In this document: positions 46,738 to 59,272 of the stretch, piece by piece
Position numbering within the stretch: position 1 is the first letter of the stretch
Layout: the number at the start of each line of letters is the position of its first letter
Assembly: GCA_013398955.1 (NCBI GenBank)
Contig: VWPU01012686.1
Coordinates: 186,001-250,000 of the forward strand
DNA: 64,000 nucleotides
Reading direction: 5' to 3'
DNA from: Callaeas wilsoni
Taxonomy: Eukaryota; Chordata; Aves; Passeriformes; Callaeidae
The notes under the pieces: model-generated
Told to the model about the DNA's origin: nothing
The model's database searches: none
What the model saw: the letters and a program-made list of their open reading frames with translations, nothing else
Position numbers and translations under genes: made by a program

Positions 46738-49154
46738 GTGCAAGCCACTGACCACACCAGTGATCTCAAAAGCCTTCTGAAGGCAAGCATGACCCCATCC
46801 GTGCTAGGATTCTCCAGGGAAAGCCTCTCTCCTGCCTGCAACCCTGCAACACCACCACTACCCTTGCGGATTCAGGACTCAAGATCCTGGGTGTGCAAGG
46901 TGCCACCTGCTCACTGTGCCTCCCTGCTTTCTCAGCTCCCTCATGGCTCCCCTGCTCTGGACACTGGGAAGATAATGGTCACTGGGGAAGCTGGAGTCAA
47001 TGCTCCAGCTTTGTTGCACACAAGCGGAATAAGAGAGAACAACTGTCAGAGCACACTTGTGACACTCTCCTTTGCAATCCTGGGAGGGGAGGCACTAAAT
47101 ACCATTTATACCTTAAAATAATAAGGCAGGGCAGAGAGGGAGGAGTGCCTGAAGGAGGAGCAGCAACAAATAGATATTCATCCCTTCTCAACAGAGGTCA
47201 TAAGTACTTTATTTACCTCTGGTGCAGAGGCACAGGAGCCAGAGAGTTACCACACCTCTTCAGGCTGGGACTGAGCATTTTAATGCATATGAACAGTATG
47301 CTGACTTCATTAAAGCATTCGATTAACACCAGAAAGGACCCACTCCAGCAGCTGCATTTATCACTAGAGCTATGGCATATTTAGAGAGAGTGATTTGGTA
47401 GGCCCTTAGCATAATCAGAATAGATGAACCTACCTTGGAGGGGAAAAAAAAAAGACGTAGCTTTTAATAGACCTGTAAGTGCACTATGAATATTTATTGT
47501 GTCCGTCCTTCCAGTGGAGGCTTGAGGAGATAGGGAGCAGAAGAGGGACAAGGTGGTGGGCAAGATCTCTCAGCAATGCCTGCCCTTGCCCGTAGATGTG
47601 TATTGGTGTCAGTGCACAAGGGCTGGCACACCAGGCTCTCCATCAGCTCTGCAGAGCATGCCCCAGATGGTGATACTTGTTGCTTGCTGCTAGGAAACTC
47701 TCTGTACTTGCTGCCCTTAGAGAGGCAGTCAGCTCCGGCACACGATCCTAATCCCAGGGGACTGTGGATCCAGAGGTATCTCCCCAGGGTCATGCAGAGA
47801 TGAAACATGGCCCTGGTGTGGTCACCTCAGCAAGGAGCCTGCAGGTGGATGACATGACTGCAGGCACAAGCAGCCCTACAGGGCTCAGCACCCTGGGTCC
47901 AGCACTCATCACATCTGGGTCAAAGACCCCGTGTCCCACTCCCAAAGGTGTCCAACAGCACGTAAGTAGACAAGATTGGAAGAATAAAGCAATCTTACTG
48001 CCCCAATCATCAGCAATTTAAGAACCAGGAACATCCTAAGCCAGTGATGATGTATGGGTGAATGATTCTCCACAGAACCATTCTTCCACAAATTTGTTGC
48101 TTCCTTCTATTTCATCCCCATTCTTCATCTGTCCCCAAGCTCACTACCACTCTGCAAAACAATGAGCACTTTTATTTATTTTTTACCTATATTTTTTATG
48201 CCTTTGTGTTTAGGATTAATGGTCCTAAAAAGAAGCGGTTACTGAAAGGAGGTTGGGAGAAGGAGGGAAGGGGAGGAAGAGTGTTAGAGGCAAGAGGTTG
48301 CCCTTTGGGAACCAGAGAACTCAGTGCAGATGATCTGAGAACCAGTTTAACAGCTGAGACTGTGATTAGAGTGTGCATCTGTATGTGAAGTTGTGAGTTT
48401 ACTGGAAACTAGGACAGTGATGGTTTAGCTAGAAAGTCCCTAATAAAGGAGCAATAACTAGGACCATATTTCCAAAAAGAGCATTTTTAAAAAGCCTCCT
48501 TAGGGAAAATGGGGATGGAAGAGTACTTCACTTGAAAAACACCAAAAGACCAAGAAAACCTTCCATGGAAATTTTCATTAATCTCTGTAGACTGCGGGGT
48601 CAAATTAGGATAAGAAATCTGATCATGGATGTGTGAAACAGAGGGACTTTAGCCAATTCTAAGGGCAAATCTCAGTGCAGCTTGAATGCTGAAGATTCCT
48701 GCCAAAGGTTTCTCCATGTACATGTCACTGTAACAAACACAACTTTTAATTGGTCTCTCTGCCTATATACAGAGGCAAACATGTGGATGCAAGTTTAGTG
48801 TTTGGTGGTTTTTTTTAACTTATATGCATCGCTAAAGATGTCATTTTCTGTAATTCTCCCTGCCTCATTCTCTAATATACATGACCTTTAATAAGCAGGA
48901 CTTATGGTTTGACAGCAAGGTCTGTTGAAAAATGCAAGGAAATCCTGGCTGGATTAAATTTTTAGTCCGTTTCCATCCACTGCTTACACTCAAGTTGTAT
49001 GTGGATCATAAACTAAAGATGGCAATTTGGGAGGCAATTTTCTTGAATTGCAGGTACAGCAGGATGCAGGGGAAAGTAATGGCAAGATCAGGCAGTTAGA
49101 CATGGTATAAACATTTAAGCTACTGGTTAGATTTAATGGATTTTTATTCATTCA
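46738..49154. other. unique noncoding DNA, nothing recognised
   Basis: No gene is recognised. Frames up to 163 codons at 46690-47384 on the plus strand overlap in two frames and have no known domain. An AT-rich homeodomain-word-rich patch lies at about 47270-47330 (CATTAAAGCATTCGATTAAC). Confidence 0.5.
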
Positions 49155-49243
49155 CTTTCTTTTCCTCTCTTTTTTTCTTTTTTTTTTTAAATATCCATGA
49201 ATGAGCGGAACAAAAAAAAAAGGAAAAAAAAAAGGAAAAAGAA
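49155..49243. repeat. homopyrimidine and homopurine tracts facing each other
   Basis: Plus-strand bases 49155-49188 are all pyrimidine (34 bases) and 49212-49243 are all purine (32 bases), separated by a 23-base spacer. The two tracts are broadly complementary, so a single strand can fold into a long imperfect T-A hairpin. No terminator or gene boundary is seen. Confidence 0.85.
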
Positions 49244-50244
49244 TGGGAAAAAACAGATTAACACTTTATCGATAAAGGGCTTTGCTGGCTTTGCAGTTCT
49301 CAGTGGAGTTTGCTTGCTCCCATTGAAAGAAACCTCTCATTGAAGCACCTGCAGGTGCATGGACAAGAGCTCCCACAGTTGCTGTAGCAAGGTCACCTCA
49401 TTTCCCATGGAGAAGAGGCACCCTGTGGGTAAGTGATGCACCGGGAAGGCCCTGGGCTGTGCCATTACTGTAGCTCTTCTGGCCTGGCTGGAGTTTGGGA
49501 AGTAGGACTTTTCCTCATGTTTCACACTTCAAAAGGAAACAGTACACACAGCACTTTTTTGTATTTAATAAGGATTATGTGGCTTCTGGATTCTCCTGCT
49601 GAAGAGGTATTATTAATATGAGTCTTGCAAGAAATAGTGAGTGTGCATTCATTGAAAATCACATCCCTAACTTCTCACTGTGGCTTCGGAAATCTCTTCC
49701 CTGGAGCAGGAAGTCAAATGTTTCAGAATACCCCCGTAATAATAGGGTTTCACCCTCACCTCAGTTTCCTGACTGACTTCCAGCTCAGCACACAGTCCCA
49801 AAGCCTACTGAGGCCATGGGTGACTCCACCATGCAGGCACCTGGGGGTGGGGGAAAAGCAGTGCCCCTCTGTCTGCTGGAGAGGCTGGGGACATTCCAGA
49901 CAGGATGCCAAGCTTGCCCTGACCATGTTGGTGAAACATGGGAATGAAATTCAGCAGCACTCAGAGCAGCTCCATGTGCTTGGGAGCCAGCAGTGCACCT
50001 CTTGAGTAGTTTCCATTTGTACTGAGAGGAAAAGAGCACCCAGGTGCCACAGACAAAAGATTTCTTACAGGATATTGCCCTGATCACCTCTATCAGTCGT
50101 TTCTGCAAATCTCAACTGCTGTGAATGTGACCTGAATTCAAAACAGATGCAATTGTCCAGAAACTGGGATTTCCTTATAGGAGGAACACAGTGTCCAAGG
50201 TGTATGCAGTATTTCAGGAGACAGTTGGACTTCCTGGCAACTCT
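49244..50244. other. unique noncoding DNA, nothing recognised
   Basis: No gene or repeat family is recognised. Frames of up to 126 codons (49625-50005) have no known domain. Confidence 0.5.
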
Positions 50245-50620
50245 CCAGAGGAAAGCAGTGGAAATAATGTAAGAAAAGATCAAAGACACCAGGACCTTTT
50301 AGTCTTGAAAAGAGAAGCCCAATATATGAGCATAGCTTTTAAATGTTTAAAAAGCTGCTTCAAATAAGAAAGGAATTCTCTGTCGACATTGGGAATGGGA
50401 CAAGTTCTGGTGTAGGAAGGAGGTTCAGATTAGATGTTAGGAGATCTCTAAGACTAGGAATAATGAAATAGTAGGATAAACTGTGTGGGAAAGAGGCAAA
50501 ATCTTCATTTCTTGAAGCATCTACAAAGAGGTTAAACGCACACCTGCCTACGATGGGGAGAATCCTGCCTTGTGGCAGGAATGAACACTTGGTCTCTCCT
50601 AACTCTGTCCTTTCTTGGTG
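50245..50620 (+). mobile_element. old CR1-type LINE 3' fragment, third subfamily
   Basis: The sequence follows the 3' coding end of an older CR1 type: CTTTTAGTCTTGAAAAGAG, AATGTTTAAAAAGCTG, AGGAGGTTCAGATTAGATGT, TTTCTTGAAGCATCTACAAA, then AGAGGTTAAACGCACACCTG. These correspond in order to the blocks encoding LFSLEKR, the arginine-rich stretch and the closing segment before the 3' untranslated region. It is heavily diverged with gaps, plus orientation and not coding. Confidence 0.68.
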
Positions 50621-51345
50621 TTTGACTTCTGCAGTAGACAGAGAAAGCGTGCCTTCCTAAAATAAATGCTAGGGAGTGGTGTTATTACTGGCAGGCCTTT
50701 CCCTCAGATGATTTTGTCACAGCAACTGCTTTCATGCACAGGATCCCCTTCTTCCATCAGGAATTGCCTGATCTGACCTGGCCTGAGGGCAGAGATCACA
50801 CCATGGCTTAGCTCACTGGCAGTGACTCCTGGAAGCTTCTGGATCCTGGATGCTTGCAGTCACCTGGTTCCATTATTGCAGAAGGCAATGGCGACGATTA
50901 GTGCGAGCAGAATCAGGCCTGCGTTTTGTTATGGAGGACCATTGATCAACCCAAAGCTGTGACATAGCAGACACAAGCCTGCCTGAGCTATCTTCCTCCA
51001 CTGAACACAGTAGGGACAGAAATTTTCACAATTCAAGCCTGGAGACGAGGCCAAGGGTTGTGCTGGGTGATGCTGTTTGGCCTGGTGCTGCAGCCTGCAG
51101 CCGAGCCCCAACCACCCCAGGCCACATCCTGCACTACACATTCAAAAGCCACACGGGGCCCTTCCAGTGCCTGACACTCCAGCAAACTGCTGGCCACTGG
51201 CACCATTTATTCAGTGTTCCCCATTCGGGCACAGAGCAGCAGTGGCTGGAAATGAGAGGCAGGCGGGAGAAGGCATGAGCAGCCCACAGGGAATCATACA
51301 AAGCACAGGGAGAGGGAGGTAGGTTTGCTCAAGCGCACAAAGCAT
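50621..51345. other. unique noncoding DNA, nothing recognised
   Basis: No gene or repeat is recognised in this stretch. Confidence 0.55.
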
Positions 51346-51570
51346 TCCATATGCAAACACTAATTTACAGGGTCAGCGGGCACACACAGCAGGATGCCTA
51401 TACACCCCAGGAATACACACAAAAACACATGCACACTCACCCCAAGCATACAGAAACAGTCATTAAATTTGTGTACACAGAGACAATGCCTGCGAGCTGG
51501 CCAAGAACACACACAAGTCATGGTTGTATTTGCACGCAGAATTTAGCTGCACACATACACACATGCATAT
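51346..51570. repeat. degenerate CA-rich low-complexity region
   Basis: Words such as CACACACA, ACACACAAAAACACATGCAC and CACATACACACATGCATA recur through about 225 bases, broken by unique sequence. It looks like a decayed CA repeat. The translation has no meaning as protein (runs of T, H and Q). Confidence 0.7.
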
Positions 51571-53497
51571 TACGGATTTGCAGACTCCGTCACCCCGTAC
51601 CCAAAGCCTTTTTCCACTGCCCTGCACTTGCTGGCTGTCTCTGAAAGACCCTCACATACTATCAACACAGACAAATCTCTGCAGTGCCAGGCATAGGGAG
51701 CCCCAGCAGCATGCCTCGTTTGTCCTAATGACATCCCGGCAAAATTCCCACATGGGTATAAGAGCCTGTGGCTGGTAGCCTGATAGGGTTATGTGTTTCC
51801 TGCAGCATTAATAGCTTTTAAAAAATCCTAACATGTCATTCAGATAAAAGTTGCAGCTGAAGAGTCAGGAAATTCCCAGATGAATGCTACACGGGCCAGA
51901 TTGAACTCTGCCCGCGTGTGAGTCCAATGTGAGAGGGTGAACAGGATGGAGATAGCCAAAGCTCTAGCATTGCTGAGCAATTCGATTCCCTCCTGGGGCT
52001 CTCCGGCTCAGCTGGAAAGTTTTCTGTATTGACATGAGCACCATTTATTTTGGCTGCACAATGTTGTCTCCAATAGCCCCATGGATCCAGCTGCGTCAGG
52101 AGAGGGACTGCACACACAGCCCTATGCTCCCTCTGGGTGTCAGTGTCACAGCCTCTCCTGGCAGTGATGGCAGGGGACAGTCCAGTGGATGGGGTCAGGC
52201 TGTCTAAAGGGTGTGCTGTGGAGGGGTTGACTGGCACAAAGTTGGATTTTATCCTTGCGTATGCACGTCCTGCTTCATTAGCTGCACAACATCCAGCCTG
52301 CATGAGACAAAGCCAAATAGCAATTTGCCGCTGCAGCTCCCCTTGGTTTCCAATCAGACCATTTACCTGGGATCCAAAGCCTGCATTTAAGTGCCACACT
52401 TCAGAAACCCCTGCTTGCAATGTTCTGCTGAAGCACTTCCATCACAGAAATTTCTGCAACCTGCAATCTCAGCAGGGAGGCCAAGGGCTAAATGAGTCAC
52501 AAAGGCTCAATTTCCCTGCTGCAATCCTGAGGAATAACATTTGCTTATCGACCCCTACCTGGGGCTTTTTAAGGATTTGTCTCTAATGCAGCCAGGCTTT
52601 GGACAGGATGCAAAGCTGGTGTAAGCCAACCTGCTCCCTTCCTCTCAGAGAAGTTTGCTTTGCACTGTGACCTGGTATTTGTTTTGGTTGCTGGTTTTTT
52701 TTTAAATTTGGCTCATTACAGCGCTGTAGATGCCCCAGGCACTGGTACTTCTGTTTCAATAAGGAGAACCCAGTCCAGGTGGGTTTGCCTTTGCTGCCCT
52801 GACTTCTGCAGAGCAAGAGACTTTGGTTCCTCGGGGTTGGCTGTCCATATGGCTTCTTTCACTGGTACTAAAGACAATCTCAAACATATATGAGAAATAA
52901 ACCTGTCAAGACAGGAAAAAACCAACAAAAAACAATCAGTGTTTGTTGAAAGAGAGAAAACCTGAATGGCACAACATTAATTCCCACCTTGTAACCTGCT
53001 GTCACAAGAAACAGGAAGCTGCATGAAAAATAACCAAGGAATTATTTTGTGATAGGGGTATGTTTCGCAAAAGCATCTCCTTTACAAAATATCCCCTGCT
53101 CTGGAATGCTAGCTATGTCTGACATGCAGATGCAGAAGATGATCAGCTGTGCCATTAGTTACTGTCCTGGAGAGTGGAGACATCGAACATTGCTTCAGAG
53201 GAAGGATACTGAAGCAAGAATAAAGTTCCCCACTCTGTCTGGCTTTGGATGAACATGCCAGCACATGATAATCCTCTAAGGGCTCAGAAAGGCTGCAGGA
53301 GCTCTCCTGAGCCAATCACACAGGGATGGAGGACACTGCAAATACAAGGGTAGAGGTCGCTGCAAATTGAGGGTAGTGGTCAGTGGCTCAGAATGCCGAT
53401 GGACATCAATGACAAGGGGTCAAGCTCAGTTCTCTGAGCTAGAAGGTTTCTTATTGTGGCAGTAAGCCATGCACAGCATCTGCCCTAAGCCACAGTT
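51571..53497. other. unique noncoding DNA, nothing recognised
   Basis: Frames of up to 177 codons (51887-52420, minus strand) overlap plus-strand frames (52137-52586) and have no known domain. No transposable element is recognised. Confidence 0.5.
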
Positions 53498-53722
53498 CAC
53501 AGAATCACAGAATCATTAAGGTCAAAAAAGGTTTTCAAGATCAAGCCCAGCCTTTGACCAAATACCACCATTCCCACTAAACCATATCATGATCTGCCAT
53601 GTCTACTCGTTTTCTGAACACTTCCAGGGGATGGTGGCTCCACAGCTTTCCTGGGCAGCCTGTTTCAAAGCTAAACCAATTTTTCAGTGAAGAAATTTTT
53701 CCTAGTGTTCAGCACTACAGTT
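53498..53722 (-). mobile_element. CR1 LINE 3' fragment, minus orientation
   Basis: The plus strand opens with CACAGAATCACAGAATCATT, the reverse complement of the CR1 terminal repeat, followed by CATTCCCACTAAACCATATC, TTTTCTGAACACTTCCAGGG, GATGGTGGCTCCACAGCTTT and CCTGGGCAGCCTGTTTCAA, all CR1 words on the opposite strand. About 225 bp remain, ending near TTTTTCCTAGTGTTCAGC. It is not coding. Confidence 0.93.
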
Positions 53723-55282
53723 TACCTATAATCCTGGGACATCCTACTGTACCCCACCATGCAGTAGCTCTTCTGCAGCAGCTCTGTGCCAAGACTTATT
53801 TCTCATGGGGCAGGTGGCACAGTGCATCCTTCTTTCTGAGAGGCATCAGAGACCTTGAACAACCTTCTATAGGCTGAGTTTCCAGCTGAGTCCTTAAAAG
53901 CAAGTGCTAAGTATGGGCTGCAAACTCCTGTCACTGTGGATGTGTTGATGTGGTTGTGGTGGGGGTGACCTCCAACCAGCACTAGCCTGTGGGAAATTCC
54001 TGCTACACGTATGTAATCTGAGGAGAAATGCTGCACTCCGCATGCGGAGCTTGCTTTGTAACAAAATCATCTTTATTCTGGTCTGAGCTGATGGGGTCAG
54101 CACTGCCTAAAGCTGGCCTGCCTGTGAGCTTTTCTTTTGCAGACATTCTGTCCCTGCAAGGATCAGAGCCCCACTCATAAACAGAGCCCCTGTTTCCTCC
54201 CCCATCTCCATGCTTTGATACCTTTGCTGGACAACCATTAAGCTATTGGAGATGAGCCAGCAGTTCAGAGCCAAACCAAAGCCAACAGCCCCAGACTGGA
54301 GCTTTGCCATCTTCCAGCATAACAGGCTGCCTGAAGGCAAGTTCAAACAAAATGCTGCTAACAGTGCCAATCTTTCAGTACAGGTACAAAGCAGACATCA
54401 TGGTTCAATACAGTCGTATCACACTCTGACATACAAGTAACGGGTTGACAACATGAAGGAACAAGCCTAAATAAATCTTCTGGAGAGAAAAGTCAAGCTT
54501 ATTTGGACAAGGAAGCTGCTTCCAACTTTCTGAGGAACTTTGCAGAAAGACGTGGTGGGTTCTCTGGGAAGGAAGAAGTTGTTAGGAGATGAATCTGAGT
54601 GGCTGTGAACAGCAACAGAGGTGTGATTCACTTGTCTACTTCTATTAAATAGTGCAAGAGCTAAGAACTGAAGAGGCCATTTAAATGTGTCCAGTTTGAT
54701 CAAAGCGAAGTATGTCCATGCAAGACAAAGCAGAAATACAGGGAGTTAGACCCAAGGGCCAAATATCCTTGGCCAGATTTTGCCACTGAGGATGAGCGGG
54801 TGCAGCTCTTATGAGGGTGACAAGCACTTCTGTCCTCTTTTCCTCAGCTGGAGCACATTTAAAGCCACTGCTGGAGCTGTGGTTGTTTGGGGGTGATCCT
54901 GGAGGAGTCTGCAGGAGAATGCAGAGTGGTTTCACTCTACGAGCTGCAGACTCTTGCCCAAGCACTACCTCTATTGCTGTGCCAGCAGAGGTATCCCAAA
55001 GCAGAGCACATCAAGGAGATGGGTGAGAAAGAAGCATGAGCTCAGTGTTATCTCACAGCTGAGAGGAATGTAGGGGACTTCACTCTCTTGGCAGGTCCCT
55101 TCTGGGTGGCTCTTTCTCTCTCTACTGTTTTCTACCACTGCTGTTTTGCTGTCTCATCTATGTAGCCTGAGAGTCAGGAGAAGTAAGAACTATGAAGCAT
55201 TGTGTGTACAAACAGAAGCCACAACACAGGTTTGTATTGTAACTGGGTATGTTTGAGCCTACCAGTTTTTTAAATAAATAAG
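53723..55282. other. unique noncoding DNA, nothing recognised
   Basis: No gene or repeat family is recognised. Short frames of up to 94 codons have no known domain. Confidence 0.55.
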
Positions 55283-55445
55283 TAGATAGATAGATAGATA
55301 GATAGATGGATATTATTCACCAAAACCCAAAACAAAACAAAAAACCAAAACCAACAAACAAAAACAAAACAAAACAACAAACAAACAAAAAAACCCCACA
55401 ACAACAACAAAAAATTCAAGGGGAAATAAAACCCAAACCCAAAAA
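55283..55445. repeat. (TAGA)n microsatellite next to a CAAA-rich tract
   Basis: About six TAGA units lie at 55283-55306. From about 55320 to 55445 the plus strand is built of CAAAA, CAACAA and AACC words with no G in long stretches. The opposite strand reads as a G/T-rich frame that translates into runs of F, V and L and is not protein evidence. Confidence 0.85.
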
Positions 55446-56562
55446 AGACTCCCCCATAACAGCCAGCTAAGCTCACAGGTACATATCTGAGCACTCCCAG
55501 CTGCACCGATCAATCCACATGCCAAGCACAAGTAACTGAGACAAATAAAGAGCAGATGCTGTGGAGCAGAGATTATATAGTGGACAAAGTACTCAGGAGA
55601 CCCTTAACCTGCTAGATAATAAGAGACTTCACCTTGGTTTTTACAGACATTGGTACCCAGGATGGGAAACCAATGTGCTTAGAAGAGAAAGTACAGCATC
55701 AGGGATGACACCAAAGCCTGCTGTACTGAGGGTGTTTACACTGCAACAGCAAACAGCCCAGGAGAGCCATTGATGGCAGCCAGTGTCTGATGAGGAGCTA
55801 AATTCAGAATTTCTGGGGATGTCACAGATCCTAAAGATGAAGTGGGAGAACAAATCCCTGTAAGGCTTTCGTACTGGAGCTGATGAGAGCCAATTTCCTA
55901 AACCTTCTTGCATGGTTGTCTGGCTCTGGTGTGGGCACAGCTTTCTCTAGGGAGCATTGAAAGCTGCATGTGGGAGAGAGGAGAGTGCTGCATTTCCCTA
56001 CTGTGCCCACCTCAGGACATTGTTTAGATGCTAGTTCTGCTCCTTCCTGTCACAGTCAAAGTCTGTGTTTTGTCTGAAAATGTTATTTTTATAGTGAAGC
56101 TCATCAAAGGATTGCTCCCTCTAAGCTCAGCACCCAGCTTCCCCAAAGCAGGAGCTGCCTCACACCTTTTTGGTAAGGGGGAGCACAGACCATCAGGTCA
56201 GCAAGGGTTTCCAAACTGAGCTGGGTTTTCTTGGGAGCTTATACCTGTCTCCCCTCCCGTGACAGCAGACACAGAGCCAGACTGGTGGCATATTTTCTGT
56301 TAGCATCCCAGTGCCTCTAAGGGACAGTTTGCATCCTCCTGATTGCATTGCCGTGCTCAAGGGGCTGCCTGCTCACACCATCCTTGCTTCTACAGCTTTG
56401 ATTCCAGCAGTGCCTTAATGAGCTGTAACAGCACCTCTGCTGCAAGGGCTGAGCAGTGACATGCAGTTACACGCTTCATCCCTGTGGTAGCATTTATCTT
56501 CTCTGGGGACCGTGCTGGATCAGTGGCAGAGGTCTGTGTATGGCTGTGAGGCTGTCAGTGAG
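55446..56562. other. unique noncoding DNA, nothing recognised
   Basis: No gene or repeat family is recognised between the CAAA-rich tract and the CR1 tail. Confidence 0.55.
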
Positions 56563-56646
56563 GACAGACTGGACTTGGCAGTGCTGGGTCAATGGCTGGA
56601 CTTGATGATCTCAGAGATCCTTTCCAGCTTTACTGATTCTATGATT
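56563..56646 (+). mobile_element. CR1 LINE 3' tail, J-type end
   Basis: The sequence reads GGACTTGGCAGTGCTGGGTC, AATGGCTGGACTTGATGATC, TCAGAGATCCTTTCC and ends TACTGATTCTATGATT, matching the closing part of the CR1 subfamilies that end GGCAGTG...TTGGACTTGATGATC. About 84 bp remain, plus orientation. The terminal repeat is intact. It is not coding. Confidence 0.8.
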
Positions 56647-57639
56647 GAAGAGGAGTTTCAGCATCTTGGGGTGTCTGTTAAGCCCCAGCAATGTTTTCTT
56701 TGCCTAAGGCTGACAGAGTGAAACATTCGCACAGGTTTCCCCTTGCCTAGCAAGGGATGTTCATCACCGTATGTAGATCCACAACCAGGACCTTCAAAGG
56801 GGTATTGATCCTACAATCACAAAACCCTGTGGAAGGCCAGTGAATCCAACTGGACATCAGCCACTGAAGTTTTCTATGGCCCTTGCTAAAGACACTGGTC
56901 CTTGGGTTTGCAGTGGCTCCTACGATCATCCTGTGTATGTGCCTGTCCTGCTCTGCTATGCCTGCCCACACTAACCACAAATGCTGCTTGCCCTTGCACA
57001 GGTCAGAGACAAGCAACAAACACAGCTGTTTGTCAGGAAAGAACAAATAGCGCCCATGGATTGAATTTGGTTATCCCAGTTTCCCAGTGAGCCCGAAGAA
57101 AACCCTGCGGAAGATCCCGATCTGTGAAGTGCATGTAAAACCCCCTGGACCGGAACAACCCAGCCCACAGAAAAGATATTCAGAGGCCTCCACACAGAGT
57201 GCAGGTTGCACAGTATCACACAAATGAAGCTGCAGAGCAGTGATAGCGTTGGGGGATGATAAAGCTTTGCCGTCCTAGATGATAAACACCATCGGTGGCT
57301 GCTTAATAGGTAATGTGGGATTGGCACAGTCCCAGGGCAGATGTAACACGCTTGCGAGTATGTATATATGTGACTTCCCATAAATCCACGTCTGACACAA
57401 GGACCTTTGTGAACTGGATTATAAATAATTAGCTGGACATGTCTGTATTTCTTTTTGCAGTACCACTGTCGCTAGGACAAAAGTTGAGGTCTCCTGCCTC
57501 TGTGGTGCCGTGGGCTGTGTGTCCAGAAGGGGCAGGTGATGGTTCAGGCAGCATGACCCCTCACTGCAACCTGTCCAGACACCCTGTAATGAGTCTGGCA
57601 GTTTGTGCTCAGCTAAGAAACCTAGCCCATCACGTCTGA
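56647..57639. other. unique noncoding DNA, nothing recognised
   Basis: No gene or repeat family is recognised. Frames at 56747-57381 on both strands overlap and carry no known domain. Confidence 0.5.
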
Positions 57640-58290
57640 AGAAATCCCTAGAAGGTTAATGCAATATAACCCTTGGCAGCTTGTTCCTGGTATAAATGAG
57701 GTCTTATTTTGAGGAATTTATGATTAAAGTGAATAAGGAACAGTCATCTTTCCAAATATAAACTGAAGGTATTCTCTGATTTATTTCTCATGATGTATTT
57801 GGTCATGTTCTGTTGTCTTTGCAAATCTGTATTTTTATTGCATTGAGATGTTTCTCAGGTTTGGGTTACATTTCTAATAAATATCCGATGCCATGTTGAT
57901 TTCCTGTATCATATTTCATTAGTCTTAGGGAGGAATGGAGCACCATTTTTATAAAAAACAGCAGTCTTATAAGGAGTTTTTAACACGGGGCTTGTCTGCC
58001 TTTAGCAAATGATAGCTGGCTCTCTAACAGTGCTGTTATTGTTAAAAGCATTAGAACCTGCCTTCGCATGGACTTGGTTATCTCAGGATAAAGGTGCCTT
58101 ATGCCTGTATAACCATTTCCATGTGTGAAGAGGAATAATTCCAAAACTGTAAATCAAGGCTTTAGTGGCATAACTTTAACTGGTAAAAATCACACTGCTA
58201 ATAGAGACATAGTTGAAATAGGGAAAGAAACCTCAGTGTGGAGAGAGAAATTCTGATTGTGGAAGACAGCTCTGTATAAAAAGACTTTTA
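57640..58290. promoter_or_regulatory. candidate conserved noncoding block, AT-rich
   Basis: This 650-base AT-rich block has no long frame or repeat and is dense in homeodomain-, forkhead- and MEF2-like AT words (GATTAAAGTGAATAAGG near 57722, TATTTTTATTGCATTG near 57828, TTCTAATAAATATCCG near 57871). It resembles conserved vertebrate regulatory DNA by texture alone. No transposable element signature is seen. Confidence 0.22.
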
Positions 58291-59272
58291 AGATCCTATC
58301 TACCGTCCTGCATCAATATCATACTGGAGTACACTGGTCTGCTTTGGTCATCACAGTGGAAAAAGTTTTTCTGCCTCAGGACTGGATCATGTAGCAGCAA
58401 AGCAAAATGGATGCATTCACTCTGAGTGCTGGGGTGCCAATGTGGGCTGAGGACCAGGTGCCCCATGTTTGCCTCTGGCACACCTGCCCAAAGATGTACC
58501 CCAAAGCATTTCCCACCCCACCTCCATACAGAAAATCCTGCGAAATCTGAAGACAATCTCTTGTGGCAAAACCCTCACGCAGAAGAGAAATCTTCCAGGA
58601 CTCCTCAAAAAGACCATTGTCATTGAAGGGACAGGACAATGTGTGATGGGAAAGACACGAAGGGAAAAGGTGGTGGCAGTCCCATAGTGGGACAATTCCC
58701 TGCAGGGTATGCTCAGCTCAAGGTCTGAGCCTGTGTTTCTCTCACCACTGTGCACCTCCCGCATTTCACTACAATGAGAAACTGAAACCTTTGTTATTCA
58801 AATATCCTCCCCATGATGAACTACATTATCCTTCATATTTTCAAGGATTCCGCTCTTAGACCTATCTCTTATTTCATTAATGCAGTTGCTCGAGATGAAA
58901 TCCCTTCTTCCTTAATTGCTCTGCTCCAACCATCCTTGTTACTCTTCATGAAAGAAGCAGACAATAATCCTAATACCCTCCCTTTTTTTTGTCGCCATTG
59001 CTTAACAAGAAGAGCCTTGAAATCATTGCCCCTTATTTCCCAGACCTAGCCAGCCGATAGGAAATAATTAACTCCTATCTGTGCTGACGGACTGGTGGCT
59101 GGTGTGTAGCCAGTTCCAGGTAGTTTGTTATTCCTGCTTTATCGCCTGCTGCAGAAGGGAGGCTGCAAGATTACTGAGCAAAGCTCTGCCTGCATGTTTA
59201 TCACTACAAGTTTGAAGAAACAGTGTTAGTAATGATTTAACTTTATTTTATAATTTTGTTAAATAAAGGGTA
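58291..59272. other. unique noncoding DNA, nothing recognised
   Basis: Overlapping frames of up to 115 codons on both strands (58296-58764) have no known domain. No repeat family is recognised. Confidence 0.5.

Noticed and set aside
51887..52586. 177-codon minus-strand and 149-codon plus-strand overlapping frames
   Set aside because: The opposite-strand overlap shows composition-driven stop avoidance. Neither product resembles a known family.
55270..55531. Minus-strand frames rich in F, V, L and W resembling membrane segments
   Set aside because: The hydrophobicity comes from translating the G/T strand of a CAAA-rich simple repeat and the TAGA microsatellite.
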